From NCBI GenBank assembly GCA_020809705.1, contig CP085835.1, positions 1,798,001 to 1,862,000 of the forward strand: DNA of 64,000 nucleotides. Reading direction: 5' to 3'. The first letter of the stretch is position 1; each line of letters opens with the position of its first letter. Source of the DNA: Calonectria ilicicola (taxonomy: Eukaryota; Ascomycota; Sordariomycetes; Hypocreales; Nectriaceae). The notes below the pieces were generated by a model that was not told the DNA's origin, ran no database searches, and saw only the letters and a program-made list of their open reading frames with translations. Shown piece after piece: positions 1 through 11,500 of this stretch. The translations under genes and the position numbers were made by a program.

Positions 1-1007
1 CTTCCAGGAAGCAGCTCTTGTCCCATGAGTTCGATGCAACCAACATATATCAGAATACCTGCGCTGATAGAATCGAAAACTCCATTGAGTAGCAGCGTTG
101 TCTCAGCTGATGGCGGATAGCTGGCTTTGAAGGCGAGACCGATCGCAATCGCAATGGGAGTGGTGATGCCGTATGCAACAGCCAGGATGTAAGGCGTCCG
201 AGATTTAGACTTAGGCCATGGTGTACTTGCCAATCTTGAGCCCAACCCAAGGCCTTCGAAAGTTTGATGGAAAGTGATGACAATGTAGAGTGTCGTGAAT
301 TCTTCTCCAGCTACTGCAAGCGTGAGACCTATAAAGATAGAGTGAAAGATGACTCCAAATTCAAGAATGAGGATTGATGCTATTTGAGTTCCATAATAAC
401 TGTTTCCTCTTTCAACATGAGTCTGGGTGGTCTCTTCATCGGACTTTCCAGAAGAGACGGGTGAAGGACTTTCAACAGCCCCATGACCGAGGCTTTCTGT
501 CGTGACCCGAGTCATGGAACGCCGGCCATATCTTGTGACAAGGAGCTCCACAAAGAACAGCGCAAAGATAGACATTAGGATGATGCCTTCAACCCAAACA
601 TATTCCGTGATGACGCCGCTTAGGCATGGATCTGAAAGAGCTTCGATTGCTGGGGCCAAAAGCTTTGATGGTCAGTAGATATTTCCACATGGTCTGGGAT
701 ATGCTTACATGAATATAAGCAGTCGCAATGATGACGCCGGAACCAAAGTATCTGAAGAAAAAGTTAAACCATTTTGAAGCAGCGAGCTTTGGGTGCTTGC
801 TGAGGATAATGGGTAAAAGAGCACCTGATGAATATATTGGTTTAGAGGAAAATTCTGTACTATCTTCTTTGATCACTTACCACATGTAGAGCCAACAAGA
901 ATAACAAAAATCGAAGATACTCTTAGGCCAAGACGACCATCGTACTCATTGCTCAAATCGCAAGAAGTCGCTTCCTCTCTCGGGAACGCATGGATTTTGT
1001 CCGCCAT
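1..1007 (-). CDS. ZIP family zinc/iron transporter (C-terminus outside window)
   Basis: Plasma-membrane divalent metal importer of the Zrt1/Zrt2 (ZIP) family. Exons are 1007-881, 824-709 and 662 to the window edge; both introns are GT-AG and the joins keep frame. Visible family marks are an N-terminal DGRLGLRVSSIFVILVGS helix, FGSGVIIATAYIHLL, the TM4-like EFGVIFHSIFIGLTL with its metal-binding His, and the TM5-like TFHQTFEGLGLGSRLAS. Between TM3 and TM4 lies a hydrophilic cytosolic loop of about 65 residues with a single visible His, so it is poor in the His repeats often seen there. I start at ATG 1007 because the family normally begins shortly before the DGR segment; an in-frame ATG at 1058 would add 17 residues. 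The last transmembrane helices are missing only because the window begins at base 1. The family assignment is secure; Zn versus Fe preference cannot be read. Confidence 0.9.
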
Positions 1008-3230
1008 TTTGTTCGTGGGAACGAAGTCAGTCTTGAAACGGTGAACTTGCGAACGCAAGACCAGTAATGGAGCTAACTGGCATTTTTTAGACGGGATGAG
1101 TCCTCAGATCCTCTTCAAGTACCAATATTTCCAAGAACCTTGATGGTCGCTCAGGCGTTCAGTATGAAAAGACTGTCACTCGTATCCAGTAGTATTTCTG
1201 CGGCATGTTTGACGGGGCGATGTGGACGTCCTTGTTAGGTAGAGCAGTGGAACCAATTTTTGGAGACCGGGCCATGCATGAGAATTAAGACATTGTGAGC
1301 TATTTTTGATTGGCCATTATCTGCGGCGACCAGCCACTCCTAGATACACGTTCGTTAGTTTATCTTGGCAGTGAGAAAACCTTCCATGGACAAGGGTATC
1401 AGTAGTGTGATGTTCATGCATATGGGATCGCGTCCAATGGGAAGAATCAGCAACCGATACATATTGATTTCATTTATATACATTAGAATGGGCTGGAAAT
1501 GGAATCTTTGGGGAAAAAAAAGGGAGGGCCTCGCTTTGTTGGTATTTCGACTCCTCCGACCGACGAGGGATGCACGTATCCTGAAGACTAGAATTGGTGG
1601 TTATGATTGCACGCTGCTTCGCAAGATCTGATCTAGCGCCCGGTAGCTGTGGGCCTCGTGGGCAAAACCTGGCTTATTACACCTGCCTGTAGAAACATTG
1701 ATAAGGCGTAACCTCTCAGGGCGTGAAGGCTTCACCAGAGATGACTTAGTAATCGGAGCCGATGACCTCCGTCAAGAGTGGGCCCGGCGACCCTTACTTA
1801 ATGGAGCAAAGCCGAGTGGTTTTTGGTGTCTTGGCACTGTCGGCATCCTAAATTAGACTCTGGGTTCCAAAAACTACTTTGATTCAAGTAGTTCATCAAA
1901 TCGTATCCAGAAAGGCCGGATATAGGTTTCTCCATTTCCTTCCATTTTTTTTTTATCTCATGGATAGGCCGCTTGTGGTACACAAACATGACTACGAGTC
2001 GTTGATATGCCGATTTCCCGACCCACAACTGTACCGTTTGCTTGATGCCCAGGTAGACAGGGCTTTACTCCTCTTGGATAGCATCTTTTCTGATGACCTA
2101 ATGTAAAATGAAGATTTACTGATGAATTATCTCTTACATACATTGATACCGCAGAATCATCTTGGGCGTGGGTCTTTTCACTTCTCAACGGCGAGGGTAA
2201 AGTTGGCATTTGACCAACTTGAACCGAAATGATACCACATCTAACCTAGAGCAGACGCGTAAATGTACTTGCTCGCTATAGTAAAAGCTAGTGATAAGAG
2301 AATGGGAATTTTTGGTTGATCCTTCCGTATCGTGGTTCTGGTAAAGAAAAAAAAAGCGTGTTGGTAACGTCGCATGTGGCGACGATTTCGCTCTGTTTAA
2401 TGGACTGCTCGCTAAATATGGCTTGGGAAATTTCTTGGCTGGACATCAAATCTGAAGCTGCATAGTTGTTAAAGTACATCTACCATTGAAGCTTTCGAGC
2501 GGGTATTTGGTAAAGATACACACAGATGTTCCCTACAGAAGAGTGCGTTACTAATTTGAGACATCGAAAATGCTGAACAAATATGAGCGAACGGCATGTC
2601 CACCATGAAAATCCATTGCTTCATCAGGTTTGGCACGACCGGCGCCATACTCCCGTCCGAGAGATCCTAAGTTGATGCGTCGATGCTATGATGCACCGGC
2701 TTTAATGTGCGCCCCGGACATAAATTTCATTACCATGGGATTTATGATGCAATTTGAAATATCCGAATTTTATTGGATGATCTAGGAATCTTAAAAAGTG
2801 CACGTGGGCGATTGAATCCTCCTGTACGTGTTGATCTCGGCGATTATTTGTTGCTCTGCAAGTGCCGCACCCTGGAGGTTGATGGCGCGATCTCTCAGCC
2901 AAATAACAACAACCTAGATAACGACCCCAACGCCAGATCAGCCAACCATTCGCGCTTTTAATGCTATCGTAAGCAAGAAAATGAAACCACGCCGCAACGA
3001 ATTCTTTCGGAGCACACCGATTCTCGTTCAGAAGTTGCGGGGTGCATCTGATCGACTCTTACATCACAACAGCACCCTAGCACATCATTCTTGGGCGGCT
3101 GGCGGGTATATATTGGCTGCCAAAATCGACGGTGATTACTGGAAGGTTTTATCGCTACTCCTGAAAGCAATTGAAAATCGCCGATAAATCCGTACAAGTC
3201 GTTTCTGTTGAATATTGTCTGAATCCAATC
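1008..3230. other. Intergenic, divergent promoters
   Basis: No gene is supported in this 2.2 kb between the divergent ZIP and TauD-like genes. Open frames here are all under 90 codons, overlap on both strands and show no family motif. A TATATATT box at 3107-3114 lies about 120 bp upstream of the dioxygenase start. Confidence 0.6.
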
Positions 3231-4505
3231 ATGGCACCGTCTGCAGTTGAGACGGCTAGGGAGACCGATGCCACCAAATTAAAGCTACATTCGACCCATA
3301 ATAATGGCGACGCGAGGGCTCTGAGAAACCTTTTTGGTGCAACTTATGATAAAGAGGCTGAGGAGGGAAGAAAAGACTTTTCTGCAGCCAAGGTATAGGC
3401 CCATTGGGTAACCCTTTTACCAAGGTATTCTCTGACAACGATCCTCAGTATCAAAACTACCTTCCGACCTGGAACCATGACCAAAAGTACCCACCACTGG
3501 AAGCCTTTGAGCACTATGATCATGGAAGAGACGCCGATCCATCATATCCCGATCTACTTCCAGCGACTGCAAATGTCGTGCACCTCACCCCAACAATTGG
3601 CTCTGAAGTTCGGGGTATTCAGCTGAGCAAGCTGGACAAGGCGGGCAAAGATCAATTGGCTCTTCTAGTAGCTAAGCGCAAGGTAGTAGCATTCAGAGAT
3701 CAAGACTTGGCCGATCTCCCAATCCAGGAAGCGCTTGACTTTGGTGGCTACTTTGGCCGCCATCATATCCACCCTACGTCTGGCTCACCAGAGGGCTACC
3801 CTGAAATCCACCTCGTTCACCGCGGCGCTGGTGATCATTCTATTGACAAGTTTTTCGAGAAGCGCGCAACAAGTGTTGTTTGGCATTCGGATGTTTCTTA
3901 TGAGCAACAACCGCCGGGAACTACATTCCTCTACGTATTTGATCAGCCTGAGACAGGCGGCGATACGCTTTTTGTAGATGCTGTTGAGGCATACAACCGG
4001 CTAAGCCCCTTGTTGCAGGAACGCCTGCACGGCTTGAAGGCAATCCATTCTGGCATCGAACAAGCTGAGAGTTCGAGATCGCGAGGTGGCGTCGTGCGTC
4101 GCGAGCCTGTTTACAATGCACACCCTCTTATCCGGACTCACCCCGTCACTGGGGAGAAAGCGCTCTATGTGAACCCATCTTGTAAGTTGATTCGGCCTAG
4201 GTCTTAATATCGGATCAAAATTTTCCGTGCCAATAGTGAAGCTTACTGTTGAAATAGTTGTCCGCGAGATTGTCGGTTTAAAGAAGGAGGAGTCTGACGC
4301 GCTTCTTAAGTTTTTGTACAGACACATCGCTGAAGGCGCAGATTTCCAGGCCCGAGTCAAATGGGAACCAGGGACTGTGGTTGTCTGGGATAACCGAGTG
4401 ACGGCGCATTCTGCGTTGGTTGATTGGAAGACCGGGGAGCGAAGACACTTGGCGAGAATCACACCTCAAGCTGAGAAGCCATTTGAAACACCATTTAAAG
4501 GATAG
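3231..4505 (+). CDS. TauD/TfdA-family alpha-ketoglutarate dioxygenase
   Basis: Fe(II)/2-oxoglutarate dioxygenase of the TauD/JLP1 type, which in fungi usually oxidises sulfonates such as taurine to release sulfite; the substrate here is not determinable. Exons 3231-3392, 3449-4181 and 4258-4505 give 380 aa. The first intron has a CTGAC branch site and ends in CAG; the second joins VNPS to FVREIVGLKK. The Fe ligands are visible as WHSDVSYEQQPPG (His-X-Asp) and the distal His in DNRVTAHSALVDW. The 2-oxoglutarate-side Arg is probably in the RRHLARITP segment. LPTWNHDQKYPPLEAFEH is the conserved N-terminal stretch of fungal members. Length and motifs look intact. Its 3' end converges on the acyl-CoA ligase 210 bp away. 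Confidence 0.9.
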
Positions 4506-4714
4506 TAATGTATGGTAAAAGCCTCAAATATATATCTTAGGTGGTTCTTTTAACCATTCTGGAGTTGAATACCTACTCATCCAGGTCCTGGAGCAATACT
4601 TTGTTCGAAATTGTTGACAACCCTAACCCTAGACATAACCCTGGCTACTCTCAGCATTTAATTCATTCTTGCAAAGTCGTGACGGGTCTCGTCTCAGCCT
4701 GGCCCGTGCGCCCT

Positions 4715-6697
4715 TCACAGTTTCGCCCCATCAGCCTTTCTTTTGGCCTTCTCTTTATCCCGTAGTTTTCTCCTCAAAATCTTTCCCGTCGGGCTTTTGG
4801 GTATAACATCAATAAACTCGATGCCACCTTGTAGCCATTTGTACTTTGCCTTGTGCTCTTCCACGTGCCTTGTCACATCCCTAATTATCTGGTCTTCTGA
4901 TTTCTTTAATGCATTGTTCGACTTGACGACATAGGCTTTGGGAACCTCCCCTGCATATGCGTCTGGAACTTGGATGACGGCGCAGTCACCAACATCTGAA
5001 TGTGTGAGAAGATGCGCCTCCAGTTCCGCGGGGGCGACCTGGTAACCCTAGGCGTTGCGTTAGACAGCACGTAAGAAGTATGTAACGGCCTACCTTCACT
5101 TTGATGAGCTCCTTGACCCGATCTACGACCACAAAGTGTTCATTTCCTGAGGGAGCCTTTCTAGCCAACACTTCGTCGCCAGTACGAATCCAACGACCAT
5201 CTTTATCGGTAAAAAATGTTTCGGAAGTTGCCTTGGGATTGTTAAAATATCCCAAACTAACAGTGGGACTTTGAATTAGCAACTCCCCGGGAGTTTCATA
5301 GTCTGTTATCTCCCTCCCGTCGATGTCGATGATCTTGGCTCTAGCTCCGGGAATGAGGGAGCCAGCGGATCCAACCAGAGTATCCAGCTCACTGCTTTGG
5401 ATGAATGCCGTAGCTGTTTCTGTCATACCTTGTTTCAATGTTAATCTCAAATATGCTACATACTTGTGGCATTCTTACCATATCCTTGACCAAGATGCCA
5501 TTTTGGATAAATTCTCAACAAGTCGTCGACTGTTTCCCGCCCCAATGGAGCCGCGCCGGTATATACATATCGGACGCTACTTAGATCATGCTTGCGACAA
5601 ATATCCTGATTCTCAAGCATATGGATGACAATAGGTGGGACGATGCTGAGTTGCTGTATTTTAAACCGGCTTACTGCACCTAGAAATGACGTGAAGTCAA
5701 ATCGCGGAAGTACAATAATCTCATCCCCACGGAAAGTGCCGAGGTGAGTGATTAGCATCAGCCCAAATACATGACTGAATGGCAATAAGCCAAGCATGAC
5801 CTGTGTTTCGACACCTAGAGCTTTGCGCGCAACGGAGTCGAATACTCAAGTTTGGAGAACGCCAGCAATGACGTTGTAATGAGATATCATTACTGGCTTC
5901 TGAATAATTGTCAGCCAATTGTATGTATATGGATAAGAAAGATGTTACTGGTAGACCAGAAGTGCCACTTGAATAAAGTAAATATGCAGCTTGTCGGATA
6001 CCCTGCCCGGGAGCCCAATTCAAAGGCGGCAGCTCAGAAAGTTTGCTTCCATTGTCAATCAGATCTTCAATCGTCTGCCAAGTTCCTCTGTTTTTGATGG
6101 TTGGCATTGGAAGAATGAAGATGTGTTGGTGGGGAATACCAGCTGCAGTTGCAGCTTTGAGTGCGGTATCAAGTAGGGGAATGCAAGTGAATAGGGCCTT
6201 TGCACGGGAAGATCGAAGTTGTTGCTCGAGCTCTGAGGCTGATAATGCAGCGCTGGAAAGACTAGCCACTCCATTGAGTCGGTGAATGGAGTGAGTAAGA
6301 GGGATGTAGTCGATCTACTCCACGACGCTTAGTTGCGTCATCTTATGGCATCTTGAAAAGCACAAACCGTGTTGAATGAAAATATAGCAACGACTTGAGC
6401 CCACTCTGAACTGTGCTGTGGATTGAACCCGAGTGCTTGACCAATACCACGAGCCAAGAAATCCTCGCGCAAGAGGACTTCACCAGCATTTAGCGTCATA
6501 CCCGTCAATCCACAGGTATAGGGATTTCGTGATTTGGTGGGGGGATAACGCCCATACTTCTCCGTGCTCATGAACTCAGCGACGGAAATAGAATCCGGTG
6601 GGTCTGTGATCTGCGTTAGCAGGGTGTTTGTTTGTGGGGGCTGGTTTTAGGAACCTATTGGTAGCCTTGGAACCCATGACGGCGGTGTAAAGACCAT
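4715..6697 (-). CDS. 4-coumarate-CoA ligase-like acyl-CoA ligase, peroxisomal; one in-frame TGA
   Basis: ANL-superfamily adenylating enzyme that activates a carboxylic acid with ATP and CoA. The start is ATG 6697, a 43-nt exon followed by an intron to 6604. Core motifs are all visible: LLYSSGTSGLPK (P-loop, joined across an intron), LLPFSHVFGL, GYGMTETAT (also joined across an intron), GRWIRTGDE, VKELIKVKGYQVAPAELE and the catalytic-Lys motif KSPTGKILRRKL. The protein ends AKL, a PTS1 signal, so peroxisomal localisation is likely. Oddity: in the exon that resumes at KPVMISHYN, an in-frame TGA (5846-5848) interrupts the stretch before VMLGLLPFSH. Either this is a nonsense change, or a weak 61-nt GTTCTC...ACACAG intron removes about 20 residues. 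The substrate is unknown. It could feed the polyketide pathway or belong to fatty-acid or aromatic catabolism. Confidence 0.75.
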
Positions 6698-7886
6698 GGT
6701 GTAGATTTTGTAGTCTTAGAACCAGGGCTGGTCAGGTTAGATGAGATTGAGATAAGATAAAATCGAAGATTTTGAAGCTTGGCTTTGGTTTTCCCGGTTT
6801 CCCTTGCGTCCTTTTACCGGCCTGACCCCGCATGCAACTGGCATTAGTTGGCGAGGCTTGACTTTCTGTGGGGGCAAAAGGACTGACGGATGCGGGTGAG
6901 ATGACGGGCGAGGAACTTGAGTGGATTATCCACGGGGGTTCAGTCCAATGAGAGCTACCGTCGCGAAGCCGACAAGTCGTGCTTGGCTTTGGTCGGATTC
7001 AGGGCGCCGAAACCGGCACCTATGGATAGCTACAACGAGAAATAGTAAATACACAGCACTGCTTGCTTAATAAATTGTATGGAATTAACGTCTTTTCGTA
7101 GCATTTCCAGTATAGTCGAGATTTAGGTCCTCCTGCTTAGCTCTTGTCTGGAGGCGGTAGTCGTGAGCAATCGAAGGGTAGGTAGCTCCTACCGTCACCC
7201 GTATTTGTTGGCTGCCCCGAGGTTTAACGGCGGCGAGATTTGAGAATTACAAGTATTTCGTAAGTTGACTGGCCACCTTGGCAATAATAAATTTAATCGT
7301 CTTGTAATGGATAGTTTCTTCCTTACAAGAAACCAATGCAATCGAAAACCGTATTCGTATCAAGCCAGCGTGTAAGTCACGTGGAGGAACTCGAGTAGTA
7401 GATTTTACCATCATTTTTATTTAGAGATATGGTAAATGGGTAAACTAACCGATCCTATAGAATAGGGATTATCATATCTGTTGGTGTAATCTTTTCGATC
7501 GGGGATGGTGGTAAGGCATTCATCCTAGATCGATGGGGGTGGAGCGTGCGATCCATTTTCTCCCTCTTTTCTCATATTCCTGAACACTAAAAAACTGAAA
7601 ACGGTCAAATCTATTTTTAAACCGAAACAGGCATTTAAATTTGTATAATTGGGCAGTTTATCTCAATTTGTCATGTTAGCCGCCCTGACATTAAGCGCCC
7701 AAACCTGAAACAGCGGGCCCTGGGCTACAGAATGGGCCAATTCGGCTGCATGTTGGGCCAACACCCGAAATTGAACAGCGATCAGGAGGACCAAAACTAG
7801 ACTATAACTTGCCATGAAAATCTTTGGAATTCTAACTCATCCAAAGTTCAGTTTTCCACCCCTTTCCAAATTCTTAATCTCCCACA
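6698..7886. other. Intergenic, divergent
   Basis: I see no gene in this stretch between the ligase start and the NO VEIN-like fragment. It is AT-rich from about 7060 on, with no convincing open frame, RNA gene or repeat. Confidence 0.5.
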
Positions 7887-10306
7887 ATGTCTTCCGCTTC
7901 CCCTAGTGACACCTCCAATTCACTCTCACTAAGATGCACTAAGACTGCAGCCGAATTCCCCGAAGCATTCTTGCCCTATCTTCAAACAGAATGGAAAAAA
8001 TATGGAGCTTCAGTGGAAAAGGTCCCATTGGTTATGGCGGACTTGAAAAAGATCGCAGTTTTATGTCAAGGTGGTCAGTTTTATCCTATCTCCAAAACCT
8101 ATCTGCCAACCACCAGGCTTCTTTTCATTCACAAGAGATATGTGATGAATGAAACAAAGTTCCCGTTTCTTCAACTTCCACAATCGCTATCTCCATCAAA
8201 CCTTGGGTCTTGGTCATTCTTGGAAGCGCATTTTGATGTTACGGCAACCGACGACTTGGGCTTTTACCTTGAAATGCTTTCCTGTATTAGATATCATAAT
8301 ATATTGGGAAATGTTGAGTATCCGCGCAGAGTGTTGGAGCTTTATCTCCGCATTCATGCAGCATGCAAAACATCTGCAGATGTTTCAGCAGCTCAAGACC
8401 GAACGAGGTAACGAACACCATCTGTATTTGTGTGATTTAGAGAAGAGCTCACATGCAACAAGGGAAGCTTTCGAGTCAAGGCAGCTGGTTCTTCTATCGT
8501 CAAAATGGATTCACCCTAATGACGTTGTGTTGACCAAACCAACTTCCTCTGTGCCTAGAGCTCATCTTCTTCCTCCCCCAGCAGCGTGGGAGGCAACGGA
8601 AGGAGAAGTTGAAGAGTTGAAAGGATTTTATGAAAATACTCTAGGTATAGAGGATTTTACTTGGCATACTGTACTGTCTGATTTAACAAATCGATCATAC
8701 ATGCCATTCGGGCATCTTAAATCTTCATACGAGGTTCTCGATGAGATGACACGGTGCCTGCCGGAAGATTCAATTTTAGAGATGAAGTATGATCATTCAC
8801 CCACGCCCCACCTAGCCCTCTGAAGCCTGACCTTGAGTAGGAAAGACCTTACCACTGGTCGTTACATACATGTTGATCAGGGCTATGGCACTACGCGACA
8901 GTACAAGGCATCAGATTGTATTTGGTCTGGAGGGATGAAAATACCAGGAAAGATCGACCTAAGCCAACATTATCCTGGCCTGGAATCATTCTTTACACAG
9001 TTTATTAATGTTCGAAAGTACAAAGGTGGCTTCATTTACAAAAAACTAACCACTTTGTCTCCGACGCCATCAATGATAAGCGAGGTAAAACAGCTACTCT
9101 GGTCATTGAATGAAGAAATTACGGAATCGGGCCCATTTCTAGATCCAAAGAAATTCCGGACAAGCAAAATCTTTCCAATTCGGAAGATGGACCAGTCTGG
9201 AATTAATCGTGTGGACCTTTATGCTGAAGACGCAAGATTTTTCATTTCTGACACACCGCTCCTCAAAGCAAAGTTTGATGGTCGAATAGGGATGCTTGAC
9301 TTTACTCCTCACGAAGTTCGACGATTGGAGCCTCTAATCCTTTGGGCCGATCTCCAATCCAGATATCTGTCGAGGAATGTACATGAATCCACATTTCTCA
9401 ATGGTGCTGGTGCTAAACCACAGGCTTTGAAGAGCCCTTTCACAACAGCTAGGGCCAGTGGACTTGGTCGGTATGTTTTACAATAGTACTGAGAATGGCA
9501 TCAGAAAGAGCACTAATGTGTATTGGCAGAGTGGCGGCCTACTTCCGGAGCCCAAGAGCTAAGTCGGCCTCGGAACAAGAATCATTGGTTCTAAAATTGA
9601 TGAAAACAGTCATATTTCAAACGGATGGAATTTATTCGAACCTCTGGTTGAACGCAAAGGGCTCTGTTATGAAACTTGCCCAAGAAGCAGGCGATTTTCA
9701 TATGGAAGTGAGAAATGATGCGCTCGCCATTTATATTCCAAATGGATCAGATGCGATAGAATTTTGCTACATGTACAAGCTTCCCCGTCGAATGGTAGAG
9801 TGGATCATGACGGATCCATTGACGGGGGTGGTTGGAAGGATTGATGACGCTGCAGTTGGCATTGTGAAGAGCATTCTGAATACCAAGGAATCCTTAATCG
9901 ACCGCATACTCGACGCAGAGGGGATATTTGAGTCTCATCTCGTTCTCCCTCAATGTCATGACAGGTTGGTGATCAAGGCTGCATTCCTAAGCCGAATACT
10001 AAACGAGTGCCCTTTAGACCCACCACACCTAGTTCGATGCCAGTTGATGTACGAAGTGAAGTGCGAAGCAAGGCTGCAAACCAATCTGCTGTGCTGTCAA
10101 CGCCAACAAAGAATGATGTTGACACTGGGTGCACATGGTCCAATACACCTACGCCTAAAAATGACGACATCATTCACAAAGTTGGATCGCTTTGCATCTC
10201 AGATGCGCAGGCCATGACGGGCAGCCCCAAAGCCAAGAAATCAAAAGGCGTGGCTAGTGGGGGAAATGGGAACCGCGAACAACCAATTACGTTGAATTTG
10301 GTATGA
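7887..10306 (+). CDS. Fragment of fungal NO VEIN-like (HSP90-type ATPase) large protein
   Basis: Five exons (7887-8407, 8463-8786, 8841-9470, 9530-9964, 10018-10306) encode 732 aa. All four introns are GT-AG with good branch sites (for example CACTAATG and TACTAAAC). From memory of the family, the segments TKFPFLQLPQSL, RTREAFESRQLVLLSSKWI, YENTLGIEDFTW and NDALAIYIPNGSDAIEFCY followed by KLPRRMVEWIMTDP match the middle region of very large fungal proteins. Those proteins carry an N-terminal HSP90-like ATPase and a C-terminal DUF3883 (protein NO VEIN C-terminal) domain. Both ends are absent here: the first exon starts in the middle region, and the protein ends in a low-complexity Lys/Gly-rich tail. 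The preserved introns argue for a recently shortened or independently evolved short gene rather than old decay. Function is unknown; a real shorter gene and a truncated relic are both possible. Confidence 0.65.
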
Positions 10307-11500
10307 TGATATATGTATTGACAGCGATTCAATCACATTGGAACACGCACATGTATCGATAGCCTGCACTCATATTTTTAATGTGGCCTCGCAAATGGAG
10401 CCAATGCAAGCGCGATGGGTTCTGTGCCACCAACACACGGATTTTGCACTGTAACAATACTTGATAAAAAAAAATGAGGGACCCCTTAGTGCGCCTAGGA
10501 GGCTGACCCAAGCGCTTATGGCGTGTTGGTCAGTTATTGGCTGAATGGTTGCTTTTGGATGGATTTCAGGTTAATATTGCTTGAAATAGGCCGCATGGTT
10601 GATTGGTTTGACCAGATGCAAGATAAGAGGGTCAGTCGGTTGGTCTTGTGGTAATAGGAACGCGATGCATGACTAATGAATGGTTCTATTGTTGGAATTA
10701 AACAAGGGTTTGTTGCTCATTGGATGGATTGGTGTCTGGATAAGTCTGGTGTTGTTCCGAATCAGTCTATTCTTTCTATTGAGTAAATATTGGTCACTTT
10801 TTTCCCTGATGCATCTTTTGATATGGCGATTAGAGTTCCGGTCGCGGTTTACAGCTGCACTGATATTGAACGCGCCTGATGTGAAGGGGGCATACGTAAA
10901 TAGAGTAGTCGAAGTTTAAATTGGTCCCCTCCATTTGGGGAGCGACCATGGGATAAATAATTAGCTTGCTACCCCTCCGTATCACTGTTGGGGATGAGTT
11001 ATGCATGTATTTATTTCTACTGGCAACACCAACTTTTTAGCGGCGACAAGGTTCGATTCCGAGACGCTGGCTGGCCGTAGAGCGGGAATCGTAGGTTGTT
11101 GCGGACCCACGAATGCGATGGCACGTCGATGTCACTCGCCTCCCGAGCCGCCTTAACTGTGCCGAATACCCGTTGATGCTCCTCGCTAGCTGAAGGGCGA
11201 GCCACACCTGAGGTGCAGAGTCGAGGTGGCTTGGGATAGAGCGGTCGAGGCGTCGTAGTCTGCCTCAGCGCATCCCGAAAGGAGACAGGGAGTGACAGTA
11301 GCTCGGTAGATAGCGCGCCACCATCGCCTTTCGTTGGTGGAGAGAAGAGCAGGGCTGAACGATGGCTAAAAAAGTGAAGGGATATCCAAACGCATGATTT
11401 AGGCGTCGGGAGGCTTTTGGGCCATGGTCCCCTTTGAACCTCAAAACATCTTTCAGCTGCGGATTGCACACAGCGACGTTCTCTATGGCATGTCGCGACA
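10307..11500. other. Intergenic with G/T-skewed tract
   Basis: No gene is supported. From about 10515 to 10760 the + strand is enriched in short TTGGTT, ATGGTT and TGGATGG words, giving a local G/T skew. The part nearest 11500 is the likely promoter and 5' leader of the WW gene. Confidence 0.45.

Noticed and set aside
10680..10919. 79-codon hydrophobic frame
   Set aside because: Lies at the edge of G/T-skewed intergenic DNA; no homology-like motif or splice partner.
11035..11075. tRNA-like T-arm (GGTTCGATTCC)
   Set aside because: The flanking stem does not pair and no acceptor or anticodon arm could be drawn.
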